Source: Vibrio navarrensis
GTDB taxonomy: Bacteria; Pseudomonadota; Gammaproteobacteria; Enterobacterales; Vibrionaceae
Direction of reading: 5' to 3'
Length of the DNA stretch: 64,000 nucleotides
NCBI RefSeq assembly: GCF_015767675.1
Contig: NZ_CP065218.1
Location: forward strand, 310,001 to 374,000
Position numbers and translations under genes: made by a program. Below, piece by piece: positions 1 to 8,878 of the stretch. The notes under the pieces are model-generated. The model made no database searches and was not told the DNA's origin. It was given only the letters and a program-made list of their open reading frames with translations. Each line of letters begins with the position of its first letter. The first letter of the stretch is position 1.

Positions 1-1064
1 CGCCAAGTGCTACGCGCCGAGTTTGACACCATCTCCAAACCAAAAATCGGTTCCACGATCTCGCTGAGATTGGCTTTAAGCCCTTGGCTAAAGTAGCTGC
101 CAGAAGCCAAAATAAACGCCTTGGCATGCAGCGCCATATCACCCAAATTGCGTGTGTAAATTGCTTTTAACTGCTGTTCTGAATGCCATTCGCCACGAGT
201 CACTTGATCGCCCTTAAGTAGCGTCCCGCCCGCTTGGACAAAACGTTTGTGCAGCGCTTCTTCGATACGAATGCCAAGCAGCGATGGAGGCATGGTCGGC
301 ACTTCATGAAAGTGCAAACGGGTTTCGCGGCGCAATTTCTCCAACAACACCAAACCGTCACCGTTACCCATAATGGCTGGCATGATCAACAGATCGTCTG
401 GTGTCGCCCCTTTCATCAGTTGGTGACACAAACTGTTAAACGCCTGCGGCTGCTTGAGTAAACGGGCTATGTCTATTGAGCGCAGTTCATTGGGATTGCG
501 CCGCAGTTGCTCACATCCGGGGATGGTGACGCTGATTTCCTCCACCGCGCACTGAGCGAAATCGCGCTGTTTGCGCAGGTTGTCTTTGGCAAGCAACGGC
601 TGGAAGTCACGATAACCATCAACGGACACCAGCAGCAGCCGTTTAAATGGCAGCCTCTGACGGTGACGATAGACAAACGGCTGTGAAAGCCAAGTCGCTT
701 TTAATGTGCCCAGTGGCGTAATGCGAAAGTGGTTATGTTCATCTTCTTCGCTCTGCAGTGGGATCCCTTGCTGTGCTAAAGCGGTTTGAAACCAACGTAG
801 TGCGCGGCGCACACTTTGCGCGCTCAGTTTTGCGTAAGGGTGAGCAGGAAAACGCTCAGCAAATTGCTCGATAGCGTGAAAAGGCGCACTCACATCCTCA
901 CCCGCAGGCGTTTTGCCGAGCACATCAATCGAACCCGAGGAAAAATGCAGCGCACTCTGTCCTTGGCTGATTAACACCACTTTTTTACCTTGTTCTAACG
1001 CATGCAATGCGGCGCTGTAACCCGCGATACCACCACCGATAACCGCAATATCGTAATTTAACAT
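1..1064 (-). CDS. glpB: Anaerobic glycerol-3-phosphate dehydrogenase subunit B, partial at the left edge
   Basis: GlpB is the FAD-dependent subunit of the anaerobic glycerol-3-phosphate dehydrogenase, which oxidises glycerol-3-phosphate to dihydroxyacetone phosphate at the inner membrane. The frame opens with an N-terminal dinucleotide-binding fold (MLNYDIAVIGGGIAGYSAAL) and stays open to the window edge, giving about 354 residues; the usual length is about 420-450, so the C-terminus is outside the window. Its start overlaps the stop of glpA by 7 bases, indicating translational coupling in a glpAB(C) operon. glpC would be expected just beyond the edge. Identification rests on position after glpA and the GlpB-like N-terminus. 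Confidence 0.9.
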   Translation of the reverse strand, partial: MLNYDIAVIGGGIAGYSAALHALEQGKKVVLISQGQSALHFSSGSIDVLGKTPAGEDVSAPFHAIEQFAERFPAHPYAKLSAQSVRRALRWFQTALAQQGIPLQSEEDEHNHFRITPLGTLKATWLSQPFVYRHRQRLPFKRLLLVSVDGYRDFQPLLAKDNLRKQRDFAQCAVEEISVTIPGCEQLRRNPNELRSIDIARLLKQPQAFNSLCHQLMKGATPDDLLIMPAIMGNGDGLVLLEKLRRETRLHFHEVPTMPPSLLGIRIEEALHKRFVQAGGTLLKGDQVTRGEWHSEQQLKAIYTRNLGDMALHAKAFILASGSYFSQGLKANLSEIVEPIFGLEMVSNSARSTW

Positions 1065-2725
1065 GAGTGGTTCTCCTCATTTTGCTGCTGTGCGGTGTCG
1101 CCGTTTTCCACATTTGGTAGTTCACTGGCACCAAACAGGCCTTCGTAAATCCAGTAGCTGAACTCCGCCTCTCGCAGCGCATCGCCCCAGAAAATTGGCT
1201 TAATGCCTTTCCAGCGCTCTTCAAGAAACTCTGCCAGTAGATGAGCACTGGCGGTGCCATCGACGTTGCCATACTGGCTAAATAAACTCGCTGCACGGTA
1301 GCTGCACAGCTCACCCTGACAGGGGCCCATGCCAAGACGCGTGCGCCGACGCAAGTCGACTAAATTGCTCACATCGAGCTGCTTGATCGCGTACTCAATC
1401 TCGCCTTGAGTGACCATTTCGCATTCGCAGATCACCGTTTGGCTGGCACTGTCTTGCTGCAAGAATTGCTCAGCCCGTTCGCCATGGCGATAAATTGCTG
1501 ATTCATAAACGGGTTTGACGATACTGGCGGTTTTCTTGGCGGGTTTGGGCGCGTCGTTGGACCCCGGCAATGGGCGCAGGTGGGTTTCACACGCGCGATC
1601 TACGCCGAGTTTTTTCGCCAGCAAATCGGTTGCCCACTCCGCCATCAGACGGTAAGTCATCAGCTTGCCGCCAGTGATGGTGGTTAAGCCTTTTAGACCA
1701 TCTCGCTGCTGGTGATCCAGCAAAACAATGCCGCGACTGATGTTGCGACCAGTGCCGTCATCATCGACAGAAACCAGTGGCCGCACTCCGGCATAGGCAC
1801 GCAATACCCGCGTGTTGGCCATGATCGGCGCCAGCTTAGCCCCTTCACGCAAAAGCACGTCGACTTCCTGCTCGGTCACGTGCAAGTCATCAATTTGTGC
1901 ATAGTCGATGTGTTGTGAGGTGGTGCCGATCAGCGAAATGGTGTCACCGGGCACTAAGATGTCGGCATCCGACGGCTTACGGCAACGGTTGATCACCAAG
2001 TTGTTGATGCGGTAATCCAGAATGAGCAATGAGCCTTTGGCCGGAAACATCTTGATGTTGAGATCCGCGTATTCGCAGATATTTTGTCCCCAGATCCCCG
2101 CCGCATTGATCACTTCTCGCGCATAAATATCAAATGCTTGGCCAGTTTGCGTATGCAGGCAGTGCACCCCTCGCACTTGATCGCCCTCACGGATGAGGCC
2201 AACGACCAGCGTGTGATTAAAAATGCGTCCGCCATGCTCTTTGGCGTCTAACACATTGGAGGCACAAAGACGAAACGGATCGAGCGTGCCGTCCGGAACG
2301 TGCACTGCCCCAAGTAACTGCGGGTTGACATTAGGCTCTAGCGCCAGCGCCTCTTTGGGCGTGAGAACCGCGGTTTCAATTCCGGCTTTTTGACACTGAG
2401 CGACAAAGGTATCCTGAAATGAGAGATCGTCTTCCGGCAAAGTGATAAACAGCCCACTGGTGTTTTCCACGCAATGGCGGGCCACCCTTTTGAGGATTTT
2501 GTTCTCTTGAATACACTCTCGGGCCGACTCTTCATCCGTGACCGCGTAACGTGCACCAGAATGAAGCAAGCCATGATTACGCCCAGAGGTGCCGGAGGCG
2601 ATATCATCTTTTTCCAATAAGATGCAGGCGATTCCACGTAGCGCGCAATCGCGCATTATCCCCGTCCCCGTGGCACCGCCGCCAATGATCACTACGTCCG
2701 TTTCAAAATGAGCGGAAGCTTTCAT
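1058..2725 (-). CDS. glpA: Anaerobic glycerol-3-phosphate dehydrogenase subunit A
   Basis: Large catalytic subunit of the GlpABC complex, 555 residues with the start chosen here. It has an N-terminal FAD-binding motif (DVVIIGGGATGTGIMRDCAL), a DAO-type oxidoreductase body and a C-terminal BFD-like [2Fe-2S] region with cysteines in CECEM and GPCQGELC. I chose the ATG at 2725 because AGGAAG lies 7 bases upstream of it; an in-frame ATG at 2743 would add six residues but has no good ribosome binding site. It is the first gene of the operon and overlaps glpB. No glpT gene precedes it here. Confidence 0.95.
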   Translation of the reverse strand: MKASAHFETDVVIIGGGATGTGIMRDCALRGIACILLEKDDIASGTSGRNHGLLHSGARYAVTDEESARECIQENKILKRVARHCVENTSGLFITLPEDDLSFQDTFVAQCQKAGIETAVLTPKEALALEPNVNPQLLGAVHVPDGTLDPFRLCASNVLDAKEHGGRIFNHTLVVGLIREGDQVRGVHCLHTQTGQAFDIYAREVINAAGIWGQNICEYADLNIKMFPAKGSLLILDYRINNLVINRCRKPSDADILVPGDTISLIGTTSQHIDYAQIDDLHVTEQEVDVLLREGAKLAPIMANTRVLRAYAGVRPLVSVDDDGTGRNISRGIVLLDHQQRDGLKGLTTITGGKLMTYRLMAEWATDLLAKKLGVDRACETHLRPLPGSNDAPKPAKKTASIVKPVYESAIYRHGERAEQFLQQDSASQTVICECEMVTQGEIEYAIKQLDVSNLVDLRRRTRLGMGPCQGELCSYRAASLFSQYGNVDGTASAHLLAEFLEERWKGIKPIFWGDALREAEFSYWIYEGLFGASELPNVENGDTAQQQNEENHSC

Positions 2726-2802
2726 CGCTTTCTTCCTATTCATTAATAAGCATACGTTTAGTGTGTCATTTTTTTTCCTTTAGGTTCGATACCTCACTCA
2801 CA

Positions 2803-2853
2803 AAATGCGTGTTCGAGCATTTATTGGTAAATCGAAAATTCATTTCGCTCATT
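2803..2853. promoter_or_regulatory. Possible GlpR operator region upstream of glpA
   Basis: The 170-bp gap upstream of glpA holds an imperfect palindrome (ATGCGTGTTCGAGCAT, 2805-2820) and, about 10 bases on, a second TTCG/CGAAA-containing stretch. GlpR operators in enterics contain TTCG half-sites, so glycerol-3-phosphate-responsive repression is an inference from motif and position only. Confidence 0.3.
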
Positions 2854-2892
2854 AAACAGACAAAATGAATCACCCACTTACAGCGGATAGCG

Positions 2893-3792
2893 TTATTCGG
2901 CCTCAATCTTCTGCTCAGCCGACAAACGCTCATGACGCAGCTCAGCCTGCCCAGAGGTGTCTGAAGGCGGCGATAACAGGATCTTCAACCGCTGGGAAAG
3001 CGTTAAACCGCACTGGGTCACGTCTTGCCACAGATCGCGCCACTCGGCAAACGTAACCACCAGTGGATTAAAGCTGTTCACCGGTTTGCTGATGCCAAAG
3101 CGCACAGTTTCGCTCTCTGGCTCAAAGGTGCCAAACAGCTTGTCCCAGATGATCAACACGCCCGCGTAGTTTTTGTCGATATAGCGCGCGTTGACGCCGT
3201 GATGAACCCGGTGGTGTGACGGGGTATTAAACAGGTATTCCAAAGGCCCTAAGCTTTTTACCCATTGGGTGTGGACAAAAAACTGCAAACCAAGATTAAA
3301 CAGCACCACCAAGGTGATCCACTGTGGTTCAAAGCCAATGATCACCAAAGGCAACCAAAATAGCCACATGCCTGCGACCGGATACATCAAGCTCTGGCGA
3401 AACGCCGTGCTGAAGTTCATTCGCTCAGAGCTGTGGTGGACAACGTGCGCAGCCCACATCCAGCGCACGCGATGGCTAGCACGATGAAACCAGTAGTAGC
3501 AAAAATCCTGCAACACCATCAGCGCAATAAAACTCATCGCGCCCATGTCAATCTCCAATAAGCGCCAGCCAAACAGCCACAAATAGAGATGTGCGAGCAA
3601 CAAACCCGCCAGCAGATCCGTGCCTTGATGCATCAAGGCTAAGGTAAAATTGCACAGCACCTCTTTAAACTCGTAACGAGAGTTTGCCGGCAGTTTTCCT
3701 TTTCTCTCGCCCAGCCAATATTCCGCCAACATCAAGGCCACAAACAGCGGCGCCATCAACAGCAAAAGCCATTCTGGATGTTCAACCAACAT
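2893..3792 (-). CDS. Sterol desaturase / fatty-acid hydroxylase superfamily membrane protein
   Basis: A 299-residue integral membrane protein of the di-iron fatty-acid hydroxylase superfamily. The histidine clusters that bind the two irons are visible: HRASH near residue 104, HVVHHS near 117 and HHRVHH near 193. Hydrophobic segments occur at the N-terminus, around residues 60-95 and around 130-170. The start is an ATG preceded by GGAG. It is followed on the same strand, 24 bases upstream, by the DUF2804 gene, so the two may be co-transcribed. The substrate cannot be told from the sequence; 'sterol desaturase' is only the family name, since vibrios do not normally make sterols. Confidence 0.85.
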   Translation of the reverse strand: MLVEHPEWLLLLMAPLFVALMLAEYWLGERKGKLPANSRYEFKEVLCNFTLALMHQGTDLLAGLLLAHLYLWLFGWRLLEIDMGAMSFIALMVLQDFCYYWFHRASHRVRWMWAAHVVHHSSERMNFSTAFRQSLMYPVAGMWLFWLPLVIIGFEPQWITLVVLFNLGLQFFVHTQWVKSLGPLEYLFNTPSHHRVHHGVNARYIDKNYAGVLIIWDKLFGTFEPESETVRFGISKPVNSFNPLVVTFAEWRDLWQDVTQCGLTLSQRLKILLSPPSDTSGQAELRHERLSAEQKIEAE

Positions 3793-3816
3793 AGTTACAC
3801 TCCTTTGTATTCAGGG

Positions 3817-4830
3817 TTACCAGCGAGCGAAGTGATCTTCCGTCATGCCCAAGGTGGCGTTAATCTTGTGGACCACGCCATGATTGTCGCTGATCGCGCC
3901 GTTAAAATGGCCGATAAATTGGCGAAAATTACTTTTCAGCCAGTAAAGGTTCAGTTTCTCACGCCGACAGTTTTCGGCGGTAAACGTCAAATCCACTTGT
4001 CCATTTTGTGAGTAGATGTGCCAAGATTTGGCGCTATCGGCGCGGCTAAAAGAGAAATAAACCGGTGGCAGGCCATGTTTTTGTCCGTTGATCCACAACA
4101 CGTTCTCACAACTACCGGTTTCGTTGACTCCGGCGGCGAGATTAAGCCCAAGAGTGCCAAATTGATCGCGGCAATTGATGCTGGCCCAGCGCCAACTGGT
4201 TTCACGCCGCATATAACCCGCAGAGAAATCATAGCCAGCACAGGCACCGCTCAGATCAAGCGTTTTCCCTGCCACCGAGAACCTCCCCGTTACACGCAGG
4301 GCATTGTGTTTTTGCGTATAAGTCCAGCCTTGATAACCGGTAGGTGTGCACATCGCAAGCGCTTGGCTGCCGGGCTCAGGCATCAGGGTCAGATCCGCGC
4401 TCAGTTGACGAGTCGCCAATTGCACCCGCCATACACCATCGACAATGTGAAACTGGATCTGTTTGCGGGCGATGTGCATGCTGCTGTTGTAAGGAGAAGG
4501 CGCCGAATGGCTGTCCCAAGCCAATGGACGCAACCAGTTCTCTTCCACCAGCTGCTTTTTCCGTCTGTCATAGAGATAGCAAAACGCCGACGTGAGATAG
4601 CGGATATCAGCAATCGCCACGCCAATCAGATAGTCTTGCGTGACAATGCTGACAAACTGGAACTGTTTGTAGTCGAAATAACGCGCGAATTTGCTCGCTT
4701 GCGCATCCATCACAGTGCGATAGTCAAAGTTTTCCAGTGCCAAATCGCGCGGAATCTCATCAAACTGACCATAGCTTGGCGCACCGGAAGAGGCGATCAA
4801 ACGTTTAGGCGCAGAGTCCAATTTGAGCAT
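3817..4830 (-). CDS. DUF2804 domain-containing protein
   Basis: A 337-residue protein matching the DUF2804 family throughout its length (N-terminal LIASSGAPSYGQFDEIP; central YDFSAGYMRRETSWRWAS; near-terminal QFIGHFNGAISDNHG). There is no signal peptide or obvious membrane segment. The family has a lipocalin-like beta-rich character but no established reaction. It sits directly upstream of the desaturase-like gene on the same strand and is divergent from the AraC-type regulator, which is therefore a candidate controller of both. An antisense frame of 278 codons overlaps it but has no family resemblance. Confidence 0.8.
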   Translation of the reverse strand: MLKLDSAPKRLIASSGAPSYGQFDEIPRDLALENFDYRTVMDAQASKFARYFDYKQFQFVSIVTQDYLIGVAIADIRYLTSAFCYLYDRRKKQLVEENWLRPLAWDSHSAPSPYNSSMHIARKQIQFHIVDGVWRVQLATRQLSADLTLMPEPGSQALAMCTPTGYQGWTYTQKHNALRVTGRFSVAGKTLDLSGACAGYDFSAGYMRRETSWRWASINCRDQFGTLGLNLAAGVNETGSCENVLWINGQKHGLPPVYFSFSRADSAKSWHIYSQNGQVDLTFTAENCRREKLNLYWLKSNFRQFIGHFNGAISDNHGVVHKINATLGMTEDHFARW

Positions 4831-4985
4831 GATAGCGTCCTTGCTTCACAATAATTTAACATACACTCACAGTGTGACGCGCCAACAGCGTATAAAACAG
4901 GTTAGAATCGGACATCAAGCTGGTTTAGATCACGTTTTATACGACCGATAAACAACCTTAAGCAAGTAGGCAAGAAGGCAGAAAG

Positions 4986-6023
4986 ATGACGATGCAACTG
5001 ATCACCGAATATCGACCAGTCAAACACTGGCAAGCGTTGGGCGGTTACGATATCGCGTTGCTGCTGAGCGTTTTGCAAGACTATGGCGTCGAGAGCGAAA
5101 GGTTCCTTGGCGAAGCTGGTATCTCAGCCACGCCAGAAGACCAAGAGGCAGGTCACTATCGTTTTGCCGATAAATTGGCACTTTTTCAGCTCGCCGCGGA
5201 GCGTATCCCCGACCAACCTCTCGGGCTGATTTGCGGCCAGCGAGCCAGTTTCAGCGATTTTGGCCTGCTCGGCTTTGCCATCGCCAGCAGCAAAACTGTG
5301 CTTGAAGCGCTGCAAGTGGGGTTTAAATACCTGCAGCTCAACGGGCCGATTTTCCACATCCAAGTGCTGCGCGACACACATCAAGCCTGTATCCGAATCG
5401 AAAACAATTTAGAGATTGGCAAGTTGCTGCCTTTTTGCAGCGAGTATTTCTTTAGCGCGATTGCGCAGCTGTGCGCAGAGTTGACCGGAGAAAAGCTGCC
5501 GAGCGTACAGATGCTGCTCCCCTACCCGCCACCGCCACACGCGCTCGCTTATCAACACCATTTTCAGTGCCCCATTGAGTTTAACGCGCAAGAGTTTGCT
5601 TGGTATTTTGACGTTGAGGTGTTGCAGCGTCCACTGCTGCGCCATTTAGAGAGTAAATGGCAAAAATGTTTAAGCGGCTGCGAATCCTTATTGCACCATC
5701 TGCAAGCATCGCATCGGCTTGATCGGCAAATCACTCAACACCTCTACACTTGTCTGGGCTCGGAACCCAGTGCTGAAGAAATCGCCGCTTGGTATGGTCT
5801 CTCCGCGCGCACTTTGCACCGACAACTGCAAGCGCTGGGCACCAGCTACCAAAAACTCAAAAATCAGGTACGGCGCGATCTCGCACTGGAGCTGTTACTC
5901 AATACGGCGTTGAGTGTCGAGGAGATAGCCTATCGTTTAGGTTACAGCGACAGTGCTAATTTTCGCCACAGCTTCAAGCGCTTAACCGGCAAAGCGCCAC
6001 GGCAGTTTCGTCAAGATAAGTAA
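4986..6023 (+). CDS. AraC-family transcriptional regulator
   Basis: A 345-residue regulator. The N-terminal ~200 residues look like the arabinose-binding-like (Arabinose_bd) domain common in OruR/ArgR-type AraC proteins. The C-terminal ~100 residues contain two helix-turn-helix units (SAEEIAAWYGLSARTLHRQL; SVEEIAYRLGYSDSANFRHS) ending in the family signature FKRLTGKAPRQFR. It is divergent from the DUF2804 and desaturase-like genes across a 155-bp gap, which suggests it regulates them, probably in response to a lipid-like or amino-acid-like ligand; this is inference. Confidence 0.9.
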   Translation: MTMQLITEYRPVKHWQALGGYDIALLLSVLQDYGVESERFLGEAGISATPEDQEAGHYRFADKLALFQLAAERIPDQPLGLICGQRASFSDFGLLGFAIASSKTVLEALQVGFKYLQLNGPIFHIQVLRDTHQACIRIENNLEIGKLLPFCSEYFFSAIAQLCAELTGEKLPSVQMLLPYPPPPHALAYQHHFQCPIEFNAQEFAWYFDVEVLQRPLLRHLESKWQKCLSGCESLLHHLQASHRLDRQITQHLYTCLGSEPSAEEIAAWYGLSARTLHRQLQALGTSYQKLKNQVRRDLALELLLNTALSVEEIAYRLGYSDSANFRHSFKRLTGKAPRQFRQDK

Positions 6024-6207
6024 CGTTTTGTCAACACCATGGGCAATCTGAGACAAAAACAGCGCAATAGCGCCCATATGCACAATATTTTGTCTGCCTC
6101 GCAATATTAGCGCTGGTAAAAAAGTATTTCCTCGATAGGATATTTGAGGCTTATGATCACAGTTTGAACAGAAGCCGTTATTCGCCGGCCACAATGGCCG
6201 ATATAGT

Positions 6208-7815
6208 TTGGCAAAAAATAGACGATTACGACGTACCTTGAATTCTCAGCAGACTTTTTTTCGCAGGCATAACTGGCAACGGACCATCAAGGTAGCCGTG
6301 ATTTTGCTGGTCTCTTTCGCCATCACCATGTGTGCCTTGGTGCCATTTGCCAATCAATATCAGCGCACTTTGACCCACAAAGCCATCAACCACATTGAGC
6401 GAGAGCTCTTAGAGACACGCATCCAGCTCAACTATCTTTTTAGCCCAGCGATTTTCTCTCAGCCATGTCGCACCCTTACTTACGAACTGCGCAAGAGCAT
6501 TCTCAATCTTGGTATGACCAAAGAGATCGGCACCTTTGACGATACTGGCCGCGTGTTCTGCACCAGCAATGAAGTTAACGTGTCGTTTTATCTCTACAAA
6601 TCGATACTGCAACGTTTGGATGAAAGTCCTGAACGCGCGACGCTTTCTTTTACTAAAACAGCGCTCACGGGCGAAATGGCGCTGATCTATATTTTTGGCG
6701 ACGATACACTGCGCGGGCTAAGCGTGCTGTTTCCCACCAACTATTTGCAACTGATCACTCGCGGGATCCTCTCCTTTGGCGATTTAGACTACGAGATCCA
6801 CGTGGCTGGCAGGCCAGTCAAAAGCCTCACCTTGGCCGAGCCGATTAACCAACTGCAAGTCACGTCAAAACGCTTCCCAGTCGTTATCAACTCTGCTGTT
6901 GGACGCGGTTTTTATCTCGAATATTTGCTGAAAAACGCGTGGATTGGCTTGTTGGTCGCCACCATAGTGCTGCTGATTTCTGCTCAATTGCGCCAAAGAC
7001 ACATCACGCATAACAGCATTGAATACGCTCTGACCAATGCGATTAAGAAACAAAATTTATCGGTGCATTTTCAGCCGATTGTCGATCTGAAAACCAATAA
7101 AGTGGTGGGGTGTGAATCGCTGCTACGTTGGAACGATCCGGTACAAGGTTTTGTTTCTCCGGGTATTTTTATTCCACTAGCTGAAAAAGTCGGTCTTATC
7201 GAACCGATCACACGTTTTGTTCTCGCCAAAGCTATCCAACTGCTGCAAACCACCAGTGAGCTCTACCCTCAAGGCTATGTGAGCATTAATATCAGCCGTC
7301 AGGTGGTGCTTAACCAAGATTTTATTTTTCAGGTCACCGAACAACTCAAAGATAAACCGGAGATTAGCCACCGTCTGGTGTTTGAGATCACCGAAGAGAG
7401 CGTGTTTAGCCCAGACGATCTTACCACGCTGCGCAGGCACCTCACCTACCTGGGAAATTTGGGCATTCGCATCGCGGTGGATGATTTTGGCACTGGCTAC
7501 TCTGGGCTGAACTTTATTCGCCAGTATCCGTTTGACATCATGAAAATTGATCGCGTATTTATTAACAATCTGACCAATGACTCCAACACTCAGCCGCTGC
7601 TGATGTCGATGCTAGCACTGTCAGAAACTCTGCATATGGATGTAGTCGTAGAAGGGGTAGAAGAAAAATCGCAGCTCGACATTTTAGCCCAACTCGGTGT
7701 GCGCAATATTCAAGGTTTTTACTACTCAACCGCGCTTCCGGAGCAGCAATTTCGCCAATACTTGCTAGAAAACCGCACCGCGCCCACTGAGCTTATCGCG
7801 ATACTAGATTCCTAA
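6208..7815 (+). CDS. Membrane cyclic-di-GMP phosphodiesterase with CSS-type periplasmic domain and EAL domain
   Basis: A 535-residue inner-membrane protein: TM1 at about residues 28-48, a periplasmic CSS-like domain with two cysteines (C87 and C118), TM2 at about 240-258, then a cytoplasmic EAL domain to the end. EAL motifs are present as ESLLRW, EITEE, DDFGTGYSGL, KIDRVF and VEGVEE. The catalytic glutamate is kept although the name-giving triplet is ESL rather than EAL. CSS-EAL proteins are c-di-GMP phosphodiesterases in which the cysteine pair can sense redox state. The start is uncertain: TTG at 6208 or TTG at 6238, since the first in-frame ATG (6328) would cut TM1. A terminator follows. 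Confidence 0.9.
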   Translation: MAKNRRLRRTLNSQQTFFRRHNWQRTIKVAVILLVSFAITMCALVPFANQYQRTLTHKAINHIERELLETRIQLNYLFSPAIFSQPCRTLTYELRKSILNLGMTKEIGTFDDTGRVFCTSNEVNVSFYLYKSILQRLDESPERATLSFTKTALTGEMALIYIFGDDTLRGLSVLFPTNYLQLITRGILSFGDLDYEIHVAGRPVKSLTLAEPINQLQVTSKRFPVVINSAVGRGFYLEYLLKNAWIGLLVATIVLLISAQLRQRHITHNSIEYALTNAIKKQNLSVHFQPIVDLKTNKVVGCESLLRWNDPVQGFVSPGIFIPLAEKVGLIEPITRFVLAKAIQLLQTTSELYPQGYVSINISRQVVLNQDFIFQVTEQLKDKPEISHRLVFEITEESVFSPDDLTTLRRHLTYLGNLGIRIAVDDFGTGYSGLNFIRQYPFDIMKIDRVFINNLTNDSNTQPLLMSMLALSETLHMDVVVEGVEEKSQLDILAQLGVRNIQGFYYSTALPEQQFRQYLLENRTAPTELIAILDS

Positions 7816-7841
7816 ATCCTTGATTGATCTCTTCGATTTTT

Positions 7842-7870
7842 GCCGAGGCTGACTAGCAACCTCGGCTTTT
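7842..7870 (+). terminator. Rho-independent terminator of the EAL gene
   Basis: Stem GCCGAGG / CCTCGGC with an 11-base loop followed by TTTTAT. It lies just after the EAL gene and touches the 3' end of the convergent ppsR gene. Confidence 0.75.
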
Positions 7871-8705
7871 ATCCGAACAAGCGACGCTTCAGGCCAGTTT
7901 TCTCCAGCACGCGGGTCGAAATCTCTTCCACCGACAAAGAGGTGGTGTTGATGTAAGGGATTGCTTCGCGGCGAAACAGCGCTTCCACGTTAGCCAGTTC
8001 ATGTTGGCACTGTGCGGTACTGGCGTACTCACTGCCCGCCAAACGATTTTGCCGGATCTCGGTCAAACGCTCTGGCGCAATCGTCAAGCCGAATAACTTG
8101 TGCCGGTGGATCTCAAACTCCGGCAGCAATTTAAGCCCACGAATATCGTCGTCAATGTACGGATAGTTAACCACGCGCAAACCAAATTGCATTGCCATGT
8201 ACAAGCTGGTTGGGGTTTTACCACTGCGTGAGACGCCAAGCAAAATGATGTCTGCCTGCTCCAAACCTTTAAGAGAAATGCCATCATCATGTGCCAAGGT
8301 GTACTCAATGGCCGCAATACGATCAAAATAGGTGTCGGTGTCTTTGCTGACGCTGCGCGAACGTTGCAGCTTAGGCACGGGTTCCATGTGGATGTCATCT
8401 TTCACCCGCTGGACAATACTTTCCAGCACATCATAACAATGGGCATTCGCCTGCAACAATTTCTCGCGAAACTCGGCAATCACTAACGAAAAAAACACCA
8501 ACGGTTTTATGCCCGTTGTTTGAAAGGATATTTCAATATGCTTGAGCAACTCAGTTAATTTCTCTTCACTTTCAATAAAAGGGAAGGTTTTTTCGTTGGC
8601 GTAAAAGGGGAATTGCCCGAGAACAACGTGACCGACGGTTTCACAGGTAATCGCTGTTCCGTCGGAAACGTAGAATACATCACGACTTTGCTTTTCAGTT
8701 TGCAT
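7869..8705 (-). CDS. ppsR: Phosphoenolpyruvate synthase regulatory protein (PSRP, bifunctional kinase/pyrophosphorylase)
   Basis: A 278-residue DUF299-family protein that inactivates PEP synthase by ADP-dependent phosphorylation of a threonine next to the catalytic histidine, and reactivates it by Pi-dependent removal. The P-loop GVSRSGKT is at residues 157-164, and the family hallmarks YVSDGTAIT (N-terminus) and VNYPYIDDD are present. Length is as expected for the family. It is divergent from its target ppsA with about 170 bp between the starts, the standard arrangement in gammaproteobacteria. Confidence 0.95.
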   Translation of the reverse strand: MQTEKQSRDVFYVSDGTAITCETVGHVVLGQFPFYANEKTFPFIESEEKLTELLKHIEISFQTTGIKPLVFFSLVIAEFREKLLQANAHCYDVLESIVQRVKDDIHMEPVPKLQRSRSVSKDTDTYFDRIAAIEYTLAHDDGISLKGLEQADIILLGVSRSGKTPTSLYMAMQFGLRVVNYPYIDDDIRGLKLLPEFEIHRHKLFGLTIAPERLTEIRQNRLAGSEYASTAQCQHELANVEALFRREAIPYINTTSLSVEEISTRVLEKTGLKRRLFG

Positions 8706-8878
8706 TTTTGTTTAAATTTTAAAAATATTTTGATTAGGATGTTAACCATAATACAAACAATAAACCCAGGCGTTCAATTACCACCCCCACAGCTTTGAAA
8801 ATTTGCTCACAATTTTTTTCAGCTGCTGCGTAATCGTTTGCCTACTCCCTACAAGCTGCAATGTTTCTGGAGAAAGAC

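Noticed and set aside
4018..4854. 278-codon plus-strand open frame opposite the DUF2804 gene
   Set aside because: Reads as low-likeness, arginine- and histidine-rich protein with no family; the opposite strand encodes a clear DUF2804 protein.
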